Part shown: piece by piece, positions 36,977 to 46,476 of the stretch
How the letters are laid out: each line of letters opens with the position of its first letter
Numbering within the stretch: position 1 is the first letter of the stretch
Assembly: GCF_009602435.1 (NCBI RefSeq)
Contig: NZ_VZDQ01000026.1
Location: forward strand, 124,001 to 188,000
DNA: 64,000 nt
Origin: Sediminibacillus terrae
GTDB lineage: Bacteria > Bacillota > Bacilli > Bacillales > Amphibacillaceae
Direction: 5' to 3'
Notes under the pieces: model-generated
Databases searched by the model: none
What the model was told of the DNA's origin: nothing
The model's input: the letters and a program-made list of their open reading frames with translations, nothing else
Position numbers and translations under genes: made by a program

Positions 36977-37738
36977 TCAATAAACATGGTCGCTGCCAAA
37001 GAAGTTTTTAAATGCTTGAATATTGGTATCTCTGTTCATTGCGGCAATGGAAGTAGTCAATGGAATGCCTTTCGGACAAACCTGGACACAGTTCTGGGAG
37101 TTTCCACATCCATGGATACCTCCGTCTTCCATTAAAGCTTCCAGGCGTTCGCCTTTATTCATTTGTCCGGTTGGATGCGCATTGAACAAGCGGACTTGGG
37201 ACAACGCAGCCGGCCCGATAAAGTCGGAATTGCTGTTTACGTTCGGGCAAGCTTCCAAACAAACGCCACAGGTCATACACTTGGACAATTCATAAGCCCA
37301 CTGCCGTTTCTTTTCCGGCATACGCGGTCCTGGTCCTAAGTCATACGTTCCATCGATCGGAATCCAGGCCTTTACTTTCTTAAGCGAATCAAACATCCTG
37401 CTTCTGTCCACTGCCAAATCCCTGACCACAGGAAATGTAGACATCGGTTCCAGTCTGATAGGCTGTTCGAGCTGGTCGATAAGCGTGGCACAAGATTGTT
37501 TTGCTTGTCCGTTGATTACCATCGAACATGCTCCACACACTTCTTCCAAGCAATTCATTTCCCAAAAAACAGGAGTAGTATTTTCCCCATTGGCATTGAC
37601 AGGATTTCTGCGGATCTCCATCAATGCAGATATGACATTCATATTCTCTCTGTAAGGTACTTTAAAGGTTTCCTCATAGGGAGAAGAGTCTGGACTGTCC
37701 TGTCGTGTAATGATCAAAGTTATCGTTTTATCAGCCAT
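36977..37738 (-). CDS. sdhB: Succinate dehydrogenase iron-sulfur subunit
   Basis: 253 residues with a GGGGGGG-type SD. The 2Fe-2S plant-ferredoxin cysteines are in EEVCGACSMVINGQAKQSCATL, and the 4Fe-4S/3Fe-4S ferredoxin domain has CMTCGVCLEACPNVN and CGNSQNCVQVCPKGIP. It passes electrons from SdhA FAD to the membrane anchor SdhC. 18 nt downstream of sdhA, last gene of sdhCAB. Confidence 0.98.
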   Translation of the reverse strand: MADKTITLIITRQDSPDSSPYEETFKVPYRENMNVISALMEIRRNPVNANGENTTPVFWEMNCLEEVCGACSMVINGQAKQSCATLIDQLEQPIRLEPMSTFPVVRDLAVDRSRMFDSLKKVKAWIPIDGTYDLGPGPRMPEKKRQWAYELSKCMTCGVCLEACPNVNSNSDFIGPAALSQVRLFNAHPTGQMNKGERLEALMEDGGIHGCGNSQNCVQVCPKGIPLTTSIAAMNRDTNIQAFKNFFGSDHVY

Positions 37739-37755
37739 GATTACCTTGCCCCCCC

Positions 37756-39507
37756 TTATTTTTTCTTACTGTAGTCTCGTTTTCTTGGTTTAATCAATGA
37801 CACATCGACATCTTCATATTCAAAGACCGGTTCATTGTTAACCGCATCATACGACGCCTTGGTCGTCTTCAACCATTCTTCGTCGTTTCGCTCCGGAAAT
37901 GCAGGTTTATAGTGGGCACCACGGCTTTCGTTTCGATTATAAGCACCGATAGTGATGACCCTGGCTAGTTGCAGCATGTTCTTCAACTGCCGTGTAAACA
38001 TGACACCCTGATTGCTCCAACGGGAAGTATCATTGATATTGATATTCTCCCAACGCTCCATCAATTCTTTAATTTTTTCATCTGTTTTCAATAGTTTTTC
38101 ATTGTCCCGGACCACGGTGACGTTGTCGGTCATCCATTCTCCAAGCTCACGATGAATTTGATAGGCATTTTCTTCGCCGTTCATGCTCATCAATTTTTCA
38201 AAGGTTTCTTGCTCCTCTTTCAGCTTTTCATCATAAAGAGAGGAGGGGATGTCTTCTGTCGTTTTTTCCAGTCCTTCGATATATTTTATGGCATTCGGAC
38301 CGGCAACCATGCCGCCAAAAATAGAAGACAGAAGTGAATTAGCCCCCAAGCGGTTTCCACCGTGCTGGGAATAATCGCACTCGCCGGCAGCAAAAACACC
38401 CGGGATATTGGTCATCTGATCATAATCGACCCAAAGACCGCCCATCGAATAATGGACCGCAGGGAAAATTTTCATCGGTACTTTACGCGGATCTTCACCG
38501 ACAAACTTTTCGTAGATTTCGATAATTCCGCCCAGTTTAACATCCAGCTCTTTCGGATCTTTATGGGAAAGATCCAGGTAAACCATATTTTCTCCATTGA
38601 TACCAAGTTTCTGGTTGACACAAACATCGAAAATCTCACGCGTCGCGATATCGCGAGGTACAAGATTTCCATATGCCGGATATTTTTCTTCAAGGAAATA
38701 CCACGGTTCCCCATCCTTATAAGTCCAGACCCTTCCACCCTCGCCGCGGGCAGACTCACTCATCAAGCGGAGTTTGTCATCTCCGGGAATGGCTGTCGGA
38801 TGGATTTGGATAAATTCCCCGTTTGCATAAATGGCACCTTGCTGATAAAGGGCACCTGCAGCAGAACCGGTATTGATGACCGAGTTAGTCGATTTTCCGA
38901 AAATGATCCCCGGACCTCCGGTTGCCAGGATTACTGCATCCGCTTTGTAAACCTTGATCTCATGATTTTGAATATGCTGGGCCACTATTCCACGACCTAC
39001 GCCTTCTTCATCGATTACCGCAGAAAGAAACTCCCAGTTTTCATATTTGGTAACCAACCCTTCCACTTCGTAACGACGGACTTGTTCATCCAGTGCATAT
39101 AGGAGCTGTTGTCCGGTTGTAGCACCGGCATATGCTGTCCGATGATGCTGGGTTCCGCCGAAACGACGGAAATCCAATAAGCCTTCCGGTGTTCTGTTGA
39201 ACATTACCCCCATCCGATCGAGCATATGGATGATGCTTGGCGCTGCGTCACACATAGCTTTAACAGGAGGCTGGTTGGCAAGGAAATCGCCTCCGTAGAC
39301 TGTGTCGTCAAAATGTTCCCATGGAGAGTCTCCTTCTCCTTTTGTATTAACCGCCCCGTTAATACCACCTTGCGCACAAACAGAGTGAGAACGTTTTACT
39401 GGTACGAGAGACAGCAAATCGACGTGAACTCCTGCTTCTGCTGCCTTTATTGTCGCCATTAAGCCGGCCAGACCGCCACCAACGACGACGACGTTAAGAT
39501 TACTCAT
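37756..39507 (-). CDS. sdhA: Succinate dehydrogenase flavoprotein subunit
   Basis: 583 residues; GGGGAG precedes the ATG. An FAD-binding GGGLAGLMATIKAAEAG motif starts at ~9, the covalent FAD histidine region is KRSHSVCAQGGING (~39-52), the substrate/catalytic region is FIQIHPTAIPGDDKL...SESARGEGG, and HGGNRLGANSLLSSIFGG closes the FAD site. It oxidises succinate to fumarate on the cytosolic face of the membrane. Middle gene of sdhCAB. Confidence 0.98.
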   Translation of the reverse strand: MSNLNVVVVGGGLAGLMATIKAAEAGVHVDLLSLVPVKRSHSVCAQGGINGAVNTKGEGDSPWEHFDDTVYGGDFLANQPPVKAMCDAAPSIIHMLDRMGVMFNRTPEGLLDFRRFGGTQHHRTAYAGATTGQQLLYALDEQVRRYEVEGLVTKYENWEFLSAVIDEEGVGRGIVAQHIQNHEIKVYKADAVILATGGPGIIFGKSTNSVINTGSAAGALYQQGAIYANGEFIQIHPTAIPGDDKLRLMSESARGEGGRVWTYKDGEPWYFLEEKYPAYGNLVPRDIATREIFDVCVNQKLGINGENMVYLDLSHKDPKELDVKLGGIIEIYEKFVGEDPRKVPMKIFPAVHYSMGGLWVDYDQMTNIPGVFAAGECDYSQHGGNRLGANSLLSSIFGGMVAGPNAIKYIEGLEKTTEDIPSSLYDEKLKEEQETFEKLMSMNGEENAYQIHRELGEWMTDNVTVVRDNEKLLKTDEKIKELMERWENININDTSRWSNQGVMFTRQLKNMLQLARVITIGAYNRNESRGAHYKPAFPERNDEEWLKTTKASYDAVNNEPVFEYEDVDVSLIKPRKRDYSKKK

Positions 39508-39558
39508 TTTTTGCTCACTCCCCTATTTCACTTAATACTCTTTATTTTCTGTTTAAAT

Positions 39559-40179
39559 TTATGCCCCGTAGGCAAAAGCAAAGATCGCCCTTACACCTAT
39601 ATAGGTTACTATTAAGAAAACGACCAGCGTTGCGTATGTAGCCACTCTTTGAGAGCGTGGTGTGATCGTGAATCCCCATGTAACCAGGAAGCTCCATAAA
39701 CCGTTCGCAAAATGGAACGTTGTAGAAACGACTCCGACAATGTAGAACCAGAACATAAACGGCTGTGTCAGGATGTTCTCCATTAAGCTGTAATTAAGTT
39801 CTGCATCCCCAAGGCCAATGGCAATCCGTGTTTCCCATACGTGCCAAGCGATAAAGATAAGCGTGATGATGCCGGAAACCCTTTGCAGCGTGAACATGAT
39901 ATTCCGGAAAAAGCTGTAACGCCTATTGTTGTACTTGACCGTAAAAACAATATAAACACCTAAAATTGCATGGAAAAGAATTGGAATGTAAATCACCACG
40001 AACTCGAGCACAATCCTGAACGGCAAGTCATGAATGAAACCGGCCGCTTGTTCAAAGCTTTCTCTCCCATACACGGCAAAATGATTGACCAGCAGGTGCT
40101 GTATCAAAAACACACCGATTGGAATTACCCCTAAAAGTGAATGTAGTCTGCGATAGAAAAAATCGCGATTCTCCGCCAT
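39559..40179 (-). CDS. sdhC: Succinate dehydrogenase cytochrome b558 subunit
   Basis: 206 residues from the ATG at 40179 with AGGGGGG upstream; a 15-residue longer frame lacks an SD. Five membrane segments carry the likely haem-ligand histidines (FLIQHLLVNHF, ILFHAILGVY, IFIAWHVWETR, FHFANGLWSF). This single-subunit, di-haem anchor passes electrons to menaquinone and ties SdhAB to the membrane. First gene of the operon; a possible CcpA cre site lies about 55-66 nt upstream. Confidence 0.97.
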   Translation of the reverse strand: MAENRDFFYRRLHSLLGVIPIGVFLIQHLLVNHFAVYGRESFEQAAGFIHDLPFRIVLEFVVIYIPILFHAILGVYIVFTVKYNNRRYSFFRNIMFTLQRVSGIITLIFIAWHVWETRIAIGLGDAELNYSLMENILTQPFMFWFYIVGVVSTTFHFANGLWSFLVTWGFTITPRSQRVATYATLVVFLIVTYIGVRAIFAFAYGA

Positions 40180-40233
40180 GTGTACCCCCCTCACCAAAAA
40201 TTCCTTATGATATGATCTGTGCATCTTTCCGGA

Positions 40234-40245
40234 TAAAGCGCTTTA
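40234..40245. promoter_or_regulatory. Candidate cre (CcpA) palindrome upstream of sdhC
   Basis: TAAAGCGCTTTA is a perfect 12-bp palindrome containing the AAAGCGCTTT core of catabolite-responsive elements, but with T/A instead of G/C at the outer conserved positions. It lies 55-66 nt upstream of the sdhC start, where carbon repression of the TCA cycle would make sense. Confidence 0.4.
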
Positions 40246-40403
40246 CTTTCCAATAAATAGAAAACCAACCGCGTGAGATTTCTCGAAAAATGCACATTTT
40301 TGTGACACACTTATTGTACTTCTATCCTAGTGGAGCGTCAAGAAAACGATTCACAAAATCCTCCAGCGGGTAAGGAATTATAGCCTGTTTTTTCTAGTAC
40401 GGG

Positions 40404-40431
40404 TTGCATGAATGACAAAATCGGGTAATAA
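40404..40431 (+). promoter_or_regulatory. Candidate sigma-A promoter of yslB
   Basis: TTGCAT, a 16-nt spacer and TAATAA lie just upstream of the GGAAAGG ribosome site of the next gene. The leader would be very short. Confidence 0.45.
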
Positions 40432-40458
40432 TAGTTTGGTAGGAAAGGAATGAATGAC

Positions 40459-40899
40459 ATGGGGAAAAACAGACAGCTTACCGACGGAACCACCCTTGAT
40501 ATTTTACATACATCCGGAGCCGGATATGATATACTGCGTTACGTTTGCCTGCCGGAATTGCTCGGAAAAGAAGCTCCGCCCATTCTATACATAATGGGTA
40601 AGAACCTGGCAAGAAAGATGGAAATCGGCAGCGTGGACGAAATCATCCATTTCTTTGAAAAAATGGGCTGGGGAAAATTGCAATTGATAAAAGAAAAGCG
40701 GCGAGAGATGATTTGGGAATTAACTGCTGAACAAATCAATGCCCGTCAGCAAGTACATCTGCCAGAAGTCGACTATCGTTTGGAAGCCGGGTTTCTTGCA
40801 GAGGCAATTCAACAAATAAAAGGACTTCCCTGCGAGGGTATTGAAGAGGTCAAACCAAAAAACAGTAGTGTCCATTTGAGTATCGTCTACACGAAATGA
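40459..40899 (+). CDS. yslB: YslB-family protein (DUF2507)
   Basis: 146 residues from the ATG at 40459, which is 10 nt after GGAAAGG; an ATG at 40450 is too close to that SD. Features of the family are HTSGAGYDILRYVCLPELLG near the start and GWGKLQL-I-KEKRREMIWELTAEQI. No catalytic motif is recognised; it is a V4R-like/heme-NO-binding-type fold in some descriptions, which I did not confirm. It is the only plus-strand gene in this part and matches yslB between sdhC and lysC/uvrC in B. subtilis. Confidence 0.85.
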   Translation: MGKNRQLTDGTTLDILHTSGAGYDILRYVCLPELLGKEAPPILYIMGKNLARKMEIGSVDEIIHFFEKMGWGKLQLIKEKRREMIWELTAEQINARQQVHLPEVDYRLEAGFLAEAIQQIKGLPCEGIEEVKPKNSSVHLSIVYTK

Positions 40900-41178
40900 C
40901 TGAAACACAAGCGGATGAGTCTACCCTCATCTCGATGGGAAGGCGCGGCCCCATTTTCGTCAGAACATTTTTTGTACGGGTAAGGCCTGCCCTCATTGAA
41001 AAAGGACCATGTTCTTTTGAGTTGACTCACTCTCCTTTAAACCAGCCTTTCAGGCGGGAATTCCATTGTATTCTGTCTTCGCTTACTATATTTCCTGACA
41101 CACTGTAATGAAAATCTATTGCCAAGCGGATACTTCCATGTCCATGGCAAAAAACTCATATTTGTCACTTCAACAAAA
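40900..41178. other. Intergenic stretch without recognised gene
   Basis: With the following terminator this is about 330 bp between yslB and uvrC. In B. subtilis lysC lies here; no aspartokinase remnant could be seen. No ORF has both an SD and family-like sequence. Confidence 0.6.
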
Positions 41179-41223
41179 AAACCGGATTGGCGAGCAATCA
41201 ATTCAATTGCGCCGATCCGGTTT
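41179..41223 (-). terminator. Terminator of uvrC
   Basis: AAACCGGATTGGCG and CGCCGATCCGGTTT form a nearly perfect stem, followed by a T7 tract on the minus strand. It lies directly after the uvrC stop and may also serve yslB. Confidence 0.88.
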
Positions 41224-41226
41224 CAC

Positions 41227-43020
41227 TTATTCCTCTGCTTTATTCTCATTCTCATTCAAGTGTTGAAGAATCGCATCTGCAGTAGGAGCAGGGAGCCCCA
41301 AACGGACCAAGTCCTCTTGACTGGCATTTTTTATCTCGGTAACCGATTTAAAATGCCTCAGCAGCAATCTTCGACGTTTTTCCCCTACTCCCGGGATGTT
41401 ATCAAGTTCTGATTTGAACACGCTTTTCCCCCGAAGCTGACGATGGAATGTGATTGCAAACCGATGAACTTCATCCTGTATCCGCTGAATCAAATAAAAT
41501 TCTTTCGAGTTCCGGTCCAAATCCACAACGGCAGGGGGAACTCCATAAAGTAACTCGCTTGTCCTGTGCTTATCGTCCTTGGCAAGTCCGCACAAAGGAA
41601 TATCGAGGCCGAGTTCGTTTTCCAAGACATCGGAAGCAGCCTTCATCTGCCCTTTTCCTCCGTCGATTACAATCAAATCTGGAAGTGGAAGCCCCTCTTT
41701 CAACACTCTTGAGTAACGCCGCCTCACTACTTCACGCATCGTCTCGTAATCATCCGGCCCTTCCACACTGCGGATTTTATACTTCCGATATTGTTTCTTG
41801 TCCGGTTTCCCGTCTATGAAAACAATCATCGCCGACACAGGATCGGTTCCCTGGATATTCGAATTGTCAAAAGCCTCGATCCGATGCGGGGTTTCAATGT
41901 GAAGCTTTTCTCCTAAGTTTTCTACTGCAAGGATTGTCCGTTCTTCATTCTTTTCTATGATAGAGAATTTTTCTTCCAAAGCAATTTCCGCATTTTTTTC
42001 TGCCAATTCCACCAGCTCTTTTTTTCTTCCTCTGTATGGAACCGTAACATCCACTTCAAGCAGTTCTTTCAGCAAGTCTTTGTCAGTCGGGGCGGGAACC
42101 AACACCTGCTTCGGCTTCGGGTGATTTTGATGAAGATAAAACCTCCCGATAAAACTTAAAAAGGTATCAGCCGGATCGTCAAAAAAAGGAAAAATCGAGA
42201 CATCCCGCTCAATCAATTTGCCTTGTCTTACAAAAAACACCTGGACACACATCCAGCCTTTGTCAAAGGAATAGCCGAACACATCTCTGTCCACTGTATC
42301 TTTAAGCGTCATTTTTTGCTGTTCCATCACTGCATCGATGTGCTGGATTTGGTCACGCAGCTCTTTGGCCCGTTCGAAATCGAGGTCCTCAGATGCCTTA
42401 TACATTTTTGTTTTAAGTTCTTTTTTGATTTCCTTATGACCGCCACCCAGAAAAGAACTGATGCTTTGAACGATTTGCTTGTTCGTTTCTTGGGATACTG
42501 GAAACTGGCAAGGACCTAAACACTGGTTCATATGATAATATAAACAAACCCGGTCCGGCATTTTATCGCATTTTCGCAGAGGATACAGCCTGTCCAGCAG
42601 TTTTTTCGTCTCTCTGGCTGCAATCACATTCGGGTACGGACCGAAATATTTCCCCTTGTCTTTTTTTACTTTTCTTGTCACGATCAGCCGGGGATGCTCT
42701 TCCGCTGTTATTTTTAAATAGGGATATGTTTTATCGTCCTTCAACAAGACATTATATTTAGGATCATATTTTTTGATTAAATTCATTTCAAGAATAAGCG
42801 CTTCAATTTCAGAAGAGGTGACAATATATTCAAATTCCACAATCTCCTGCACCAATCTTTGTGTTTTTTGATCGTTTGCCCCGGTGAAATAGGAGCGGAC
42901 ACGGTTTTTCAATACTTTCGACTTTCCCACATAGATAATGGTGCCTTGTTTATCTTTCATCAGATAACAGCCTGGTTGAGCGGGCAGTACTGCAAGCTTC
43001 TCTTTTATACGTTCGTTCAT
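41227..43020 (-). CDS. uvrC: Excinuclease ABC subunit C
   Basis: 597 residues; GGGGGAAG precedes the ATG. GIY-YIG nuclease domain ([30 protein letters not shown], ~16-45), a UVR domain (~195-235: [26 protein letters not shown]), the RNase H-like 5' nuclease domain ([22 protein letters not shown]), and C-terminal helix-hairpin-helix motifs ([17 protein letters not shown]). It makes both incisions in nucleotide excision repair with UvrAB. Two genes downstream of trxA as in B. subtilis. Confidence 0.98.
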   Translation of the reverse strand: MNERIKEKLAVLPAQPGCYLMKDKQGTIIYVGKSKVLKNRVRSYFTGANDQKTQRLVQEIVEFEYIVTSSEIEALILEMNLIKKYDPKYNVLLKDDKTYPYLKITAEEHPRLIVTRKVKKDKGKYFGPYPNVIAARETKKLLDRLYPLRKCDKMPDRVCLYYHMNQCLGPCQFPVSQETNKQIVQSISSFLGGGHKEIKKELKTKMYKASEDLDFERAKELRDQIQHIDAVMEQQKMTLKDTVDRDVFGYSFDKGWMCVQVFFVRQGKLIERDVSIFPFFDDPADTFLSFIGRFYLHQNHPKPKQVLVPAPTDKDLLKELLEVDVTVPYRGRKKELVELAEKNAEIALEEKFSIIEKNEERTILAVENLGEKLHIETPHRIEAFDNSNIQGTDPVSAMIVFIDGKPDKKQYRKYKIRSVEGPDDYETMREVVRRRYSRVLKEGLPLPDLIVIDGGKGQMKAASDVLENELGLDIPLCGLAKDDKHRTSELLYGVPPAVVDLDRNSKEFYLIQRIQDEVHRFAITFHRQLRGKSVFKSELDNIPGVGEKRRRLLLRHFKSVTEIKNASQEDLVRLGLPAPTADAILQHLNENENKAEE

Positions 43021-43064
43021 GTGTTACTTCCCCCAAATGCGATATTGAGTCTAATGCCAATAAA

Positions 43065-43160
43065 GAAAAAGCACAACTACCTGTTTAAAGAAATACAGGT
43101 TATGTTCTCACTTTCTCTCTCAACGTCTGCATGGCCCACATCCTGCGGGCTTCTGAAAAG
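43065..43160. repeat. Dispersed repeat B, copy 1 (left part)
   Basis: AAAGCACAACTACCTGTTTAAAGAAATACAGGTTATG followed after a gap by TCTGCATGGCCCACATCCTGCGGGC mirrors 57152-57250 (AAAGCGCAAGAGCCTG...GTACAGGCTAGG, then CCTGCATGACCCACATCG...GCGTGGGC). It contains a CCTGT/ACAGG hairpin. It lies between uvrC and the trxA terminator. Confidence 0.65.
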
Positions 43161-43175
43161 TTATCGGTGACATTA

Positions 43176-43216
43176 AAACAGTCCCTTGTCACGATCATGG
43201 CAACAAGGGACTGTTT
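43176..43216 (-). terminator. Terminator of trxA
   Basis: AAACAGTCCCTTGT and ACAAGGGACTGTTT form a perfect 14-bp stem about 37 nt after the trxA stop; the minus-strand exit is TTTTAAT. Confidence 0.8.
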
Positions 43217-43252
43217 GAGCATTTATCAGTACAACTGCAGTTGGCAGCACTT

Positions 43253-43567
43253 TTAGGAGTGCTTATTAATTAAATCTACCAATGCTTCTTTCGGTTGGAA
43301 GCCGATTACTTGATCCACTACTTCTCCATCTTTGAATAAAAGAAGTGTAGGAATGCTCATAACCCCGAACTTCCCGGCTGTTTCCTGGTTTTCATCGACA
43401 TCAAGTTTGACGATTTTGACTTTGTCGCTCATCTCATCATCGATTTCTTCCAAAACTGGAGCGATCATTTTACACGGCCCGCACCAAGGTGCCCAAAAAT
43501 CGGCCAGAACGACACCGTCTCCTGTTTCTGTTGAGAAGTTTTGATCGGTTGCAGTTACAATTGCCAT
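43253..43567 (-). CDS. trxA: Thioredoxin
   Basis: 104 residues; GAGGAGG lies before the ATG. The redox motif WCGPC is at 28-32 in [13 protein letters not shown]; the cis-Pro is in MSIPTLLLF. Full family length. It reduces protein disulfides in the cytosol using thioredoxin reductase. It follows etfA, separated by a terminator and its own promoter region. Confidence 0.98.
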   Translation of the reverse strand: MAIVTATDQNFSTETGDGVVLADFWAPWCGPCKMIAPVLEEIDDEMSDKVKIVKLDVDENQETAGKFGVMSIPTLLLFKDGEVVDQVIGFQPKEALVDLINKHS

Positions 43568-43831
43568 TTATATTTCCTCCTCTTGAGTCCTTTTTTCCAT
43601 CCATGGATGGAAGCTTTACTAATTATCATCCGATTCCGGATATGATTCATTAGTATAGCAGACATTTTTGTCAGGATAAATGTTAATTCGTCTTAGAGTA
43701 TAGCATCCTTTTTTCCTTTAACGCTAATAGTTTGCTTACAATGTATCATTTCCAAGGTCGTTTCTTCCATTCAATTTTTCTTATTTCATTTATTCTTGAT
43801 TCATCGTATTTCCACCATCATGAAAAAGTGC

Positions 43832-43871
43832 AAAAAAAGCGGCGACAGTGCCCCGTAAGCCCTCTGCCGCC
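43832..43871 (-). terminator. Terminator of the fadR-fadB-etfB-etfA operon
   Basis: GGCGGCAG and CTGTCGCC pair (one G-T) around a GC-rich loop just after the etfA stop, followed by a T7 tract on the minus strand. Confidence 0.82.
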
Positions 43872-43880
43872 TATTTGTCA

Positions 43881-44861
43881 TCAGGCATTCACTTTTGCCT
43901 GTTTGATTTCTTCTATCAATTGAGGAATGATTTCAAATAAATCTCCTACAATTCCGTAATCAGCAATGTTGAAAATATTTGCTTCCGGATCTTTGTTGAT
44001 GGCGACAATCACCTTAGAGTTGGACATACCTGCAAGATGCTGGATCGCCCCGGAAATGCCACAGGCAATATATAAATCCGGTGTAACCACTTTCCCTGTC
44101 TGGCCTATTTGCAGGGAATAGTCGCAATAGTCTGCATCACATGCACCCCTTGATGCACCAACAGCACCTCCCAATACTTCTGCCAGTTCGTACAAAGGAT
44201 CGAACCCTTCCTTGCTTTTCACACCTCTGCCACCAGCGACGATTACCTTCGCTTCCGACAAGTCCACTCCGTCAGCAGTTTTCTTTATGACATCGGAAAT
44301 AACCGTACGCAAGTCGTCAATTTCCACTTCCATTGCCGTTATATCTCCAGTACGAGATGTATCCTTTTCCAATGCCGCGACATTGTTAGGCCGGATTGTC
44401 ACAAAAAGAATTCCATCGGTAATGATCTTCTTTTCAAATGCTTTCCCTGAGTATATAGGTCTGGTAAAGACAACATTGTCACCGGCTTCTTCCAACTCAG
44501 TCACATCGGATACTAAGCCGGTTTCAAAACGGGCGGCCAATTTCGGCGTCAAGTCTTTCCCTATCGCCGTATGGCCCATTACGATGGCATCGGGCTCCTC
44601 CTTTTCAATAATCCGCCCAACGGCCTGGGCAAATCCTTCCGATGTATACGTTTCCAATTTTGAATGTTCTACCACTACTGCTCGATCTGCTCCGTAATGG
44701 ATCATTTCTTCAGCAAGTGACTTCAAACCAGCCCTCCCGCATACAAGGCCGACTATCTCTCCTCCATCGCTTATGGTTTCAGCTGCCGCTATTGCCTCAA
44801 AGGTTACGTTTCTTAAGACTCCGTCCCGCGTTTCACCTATTACCAGTACTTTTCTGCTCAT
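43881..44861 (-). CDS. etfA: Electron transfer flavoprotein alpha subunit
   Basis: 326 residues from the ATG at 44861 (AAGGAG 7 nt before); an ATG at 44867 is too close to the SD. The N-terminal domain resembles EtfB; the C-terminal FAD domain has VIVAGGRGVKSKEGFDPLYELAEVLGGAVGASRGACDADY, then QIGQTGKVVTPDLYIACGISGAIQHLAGM. It accepts electrons from acyl-CoA dehydrogenases and passes them to the quinone pool. Last gene of the fatty-acid catabolic operon. Confidence 0.97.
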   Translation of the reverse strand: MSRKVLVIGETRDGVLRNVTFEAIAAAETISDGGEIVGLVCGRAGLKSLAEEMIHYGADRAVVVEHSKLETYTSEGFAQAVGRIIEKEEPDAIVMGHTAIGKDLTPKLAARFETGLVSDVTELEEAGDNVVFTRPIYSGKAFEKKIITDGILFVTIRPNNVAALEKDTSRTGDITAMEVEIDDLRTVISDVIKKTADGVDLSEAKVIVAGGRGVKSKEGFDPLYELAEVLGGAVGASRGACDADYCDYSLQIGQTGKVVTPDLYIACGISGAIQHLAGMSNSKVIVAINKDPEANIFNIADYGIVGDLFEIIPQLIEEIKQAKVNA

Positions 44862-44887
44862 GTCCATGCTCCTTCCCTTCTGCTTGT

Positions 44888-45661
44888 TTATAATACCTTG
44901 GCTTCTGTTTTAAGCAATGACACCAGTTCTTTTACCTGGTCATTGACTTCTCCTTCCAGCACTCTGCCCGCCGCTTTTTCTGGTGGAAGGAATACTTCGA
45001 TTGTTTTCGTTTTCGGTTCCACGTCGTCCTCATCCAAGTCAAGATCATCTAGTTCCAGCTCTTCCAAAGGTTTTTTCTTTGCTTTCATGATGCCTGGAAG
45101 GGATGGGTACCGCGGCTCATTCAATCCTTGTTGACAAGTTACCAGAAGCGGCAGACTTGTTTGGACTTTTTCCACGTCCCCCTCGACATCCCTCTCTATG
45201 TCAGCGCTTTCTCCTTTGATCTCCAGATTGGTGATTGTTGTTACATAAGGCATCCCCAGTCTTTCTGCAAGTCTTGGGCCCACCTGACCGCTAGCTTCAT
45301 CAATGGCAACATTTCCAGCCAATATTAGATCAGGCTGTTTACCCTCAAAGTAAGCTTCCAGTATTCTTGCGGTAGTGAACTGATCTCCTGCCTCCAAATC
45401 GTCTTCCGTATTGATCAGAACGGCCTTGTCCGCTCCCATCGCCAACGCAGTCCTCAATTGTTTTTCGGAATCCTCTTCCCCAATGGTCACTACAGTTACT
45501 TCACCGCCATGTTGATCGCGCTGGTTTATCGCTTCCTCTACGGCATATTCATCATACGGATTGATAATGAACTCCGCTCCGTCCTCATCGATCTTGCCTT
45601 GTTGAATGTTGATTTTTTCTTCCGTATCAAACGTTCTTTTTAAAAGCACATAGATATTCAT
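44888..45661 (-). CDS. etfB: Electron transfer flavoprotein beta subunit
   Basis: 257 residues; GAAAGGATG precedes the ATG. AMP-binding and dimer features: INPYDEYAVEEAINQRDQHGGEVTVVTIGEEDSEKQLRTALAMGADKAVLI, and the recognition-loop region RLAERLGMPYVTTITNLEIKG. An acidic stretch (LDDLDLDEDDVEP, ~205-217) is longer than usual. Forms the heterodimer with EtfA. Lies between fadB and etfA. Confidence 0.97.
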   Translation of the reverse strand: MNIYVLLKRTFDTEEKINIQQGKIDEDGAEFIINPYDEYAVEEAINQRDQHGGEVTVVTIGEEDSEKQLRTALAMGADKAVLINTEDDLEAGDQFTTARILEAYFEGKQPDLILAGNVAIDEASGQVGPRLAERLGMPYVTTITNLEIKGESADIERDVEGDVEKVQTSLPLLVTCQQGLNEPRYPSLPGIMKAKKKPLEELELDDLDLDEDDVEPKTKTIEVFLPPEKAAGRVLEGEVNDQVKELVSLLKTEAKVL

Positions 45662-45674
45662 CTTATCATCCTTT

Positions 45675-46448
45675 CTATTTGTCTCGAAAATTCGGCTTTC
45701 TCTTTTCTATGAAAGCACGTATTCCTTCGTTGGCATCTTCATTTCCGAAAATCTCCCCAAACGCTTCCGCCTCTGCTTCAATCCCTTCCTGAAAATTACT
45801 GTTTTTCGTGTAAGGAATCAGCTTCATCACACGATGGATGGTCGGCCCGCTTTTCGCTGCCACTTTTGCAGCAAGTTCTTCAGCCTTTTCAAACAATACT
45901 TCTTCGGGATAGCTATGATTGGCAAGTCCATATTCGGCAGCTTCGCTCCCGCTGATCGGTTCACCAGTCAAAATCATTTCATATGCTTTCGCGGCTCCTA
46001 CATAAGCAGGCAAACGCTGCGTTCCGGCAAATCCGGGAATAATTCCGATTGTCAGTTCTGGAAGGCCAAGTTTTGCTTGTTCACTGACGAGCCGGATGTG
46101 ACAGGCCATTGCCAATTCAAGCCCGCCACCTAAAGCCGCTCCATGAATAGCGGCAATAATAGGAATCTTGAACCCCTCCATCCGGTTAAACAGTACTTGC
46201 CCTTGTTTGGCCAGTGCTTTATAATCTTCCGCCTGTTGAAGGGAAGTGAACTCCTTTATGTCAGCTCCCGCCGAGAAAAATTTCCCTTCCCCTTTTAAAA
46301 TAATCGCTTTGGTGTCTTGTGCTTGTTCCATCTCGTCTAATATGGATTCTAGTTTCTCCAAAATGGAACGGGACAAAGCATTGGCAGGCGGACTACTGAT
46401 TGTGAGACTGGCCACCTGTCCCGACTTTTGATAGTGAATAGTACCCAT
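45675..46448 (-). CDS. fadB: Enoyl-CoA hydratase/isomerase
   Basis: 257 residues; AAGGAGGAG precedes the ATG. Crotonase fold: LSRSILEKLESIL, GEGKFFSAGADIKEF (oxyanion hole), AAIHGAALGGGLELAMACHIRL, and LPELTIGIIPGFAGTQRLP with both catalytic glutamates in positions typical of hydratases. It hydrates trans-2-enoyl-CoA in beta-oxidation. The gene corresponds to ysiB/fadB next to fadR in B. subtilis. Confidence 0.95.
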   Translation of the reverse strand: MGTIHYQKSGQVASLTISSPPANALSRSILEKLESILDEMEQAQDTKAIILKGEGKFFSAGADIKEFTSLQQAEDYKALAKQGQVLFNRMEGFKIPIIAAIHGAALGGGLELAMACHIRLVSEQAKLGLPELTIGIIPGFAGTQRLPAYVGAAKAYEMILTGEPISGSEAAEYGLANHSYPEEVLFEKAEELAAKVAAKSGPTIHRVMKLIPYTKNSNFQEGIEAEAEAFGEIFGNEDANEGIRAFIEKRKPNFRDK

Positions 46449-46476
46449 TCTTTCTCCTCCTTGCCACCCTTAAAGG

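Noticed and set aside
38362-39102. 246-codon ORF antisense to sdhA
   Set aside because: Fully inside sdhA on the other strand, no SD, no recognisable motif.
40896-41108. Possible lysC remnant or short ORF between yslB and uvrC
   Set aside because: No aspartokinase motif and no SD; composition is that of spacer DNA.
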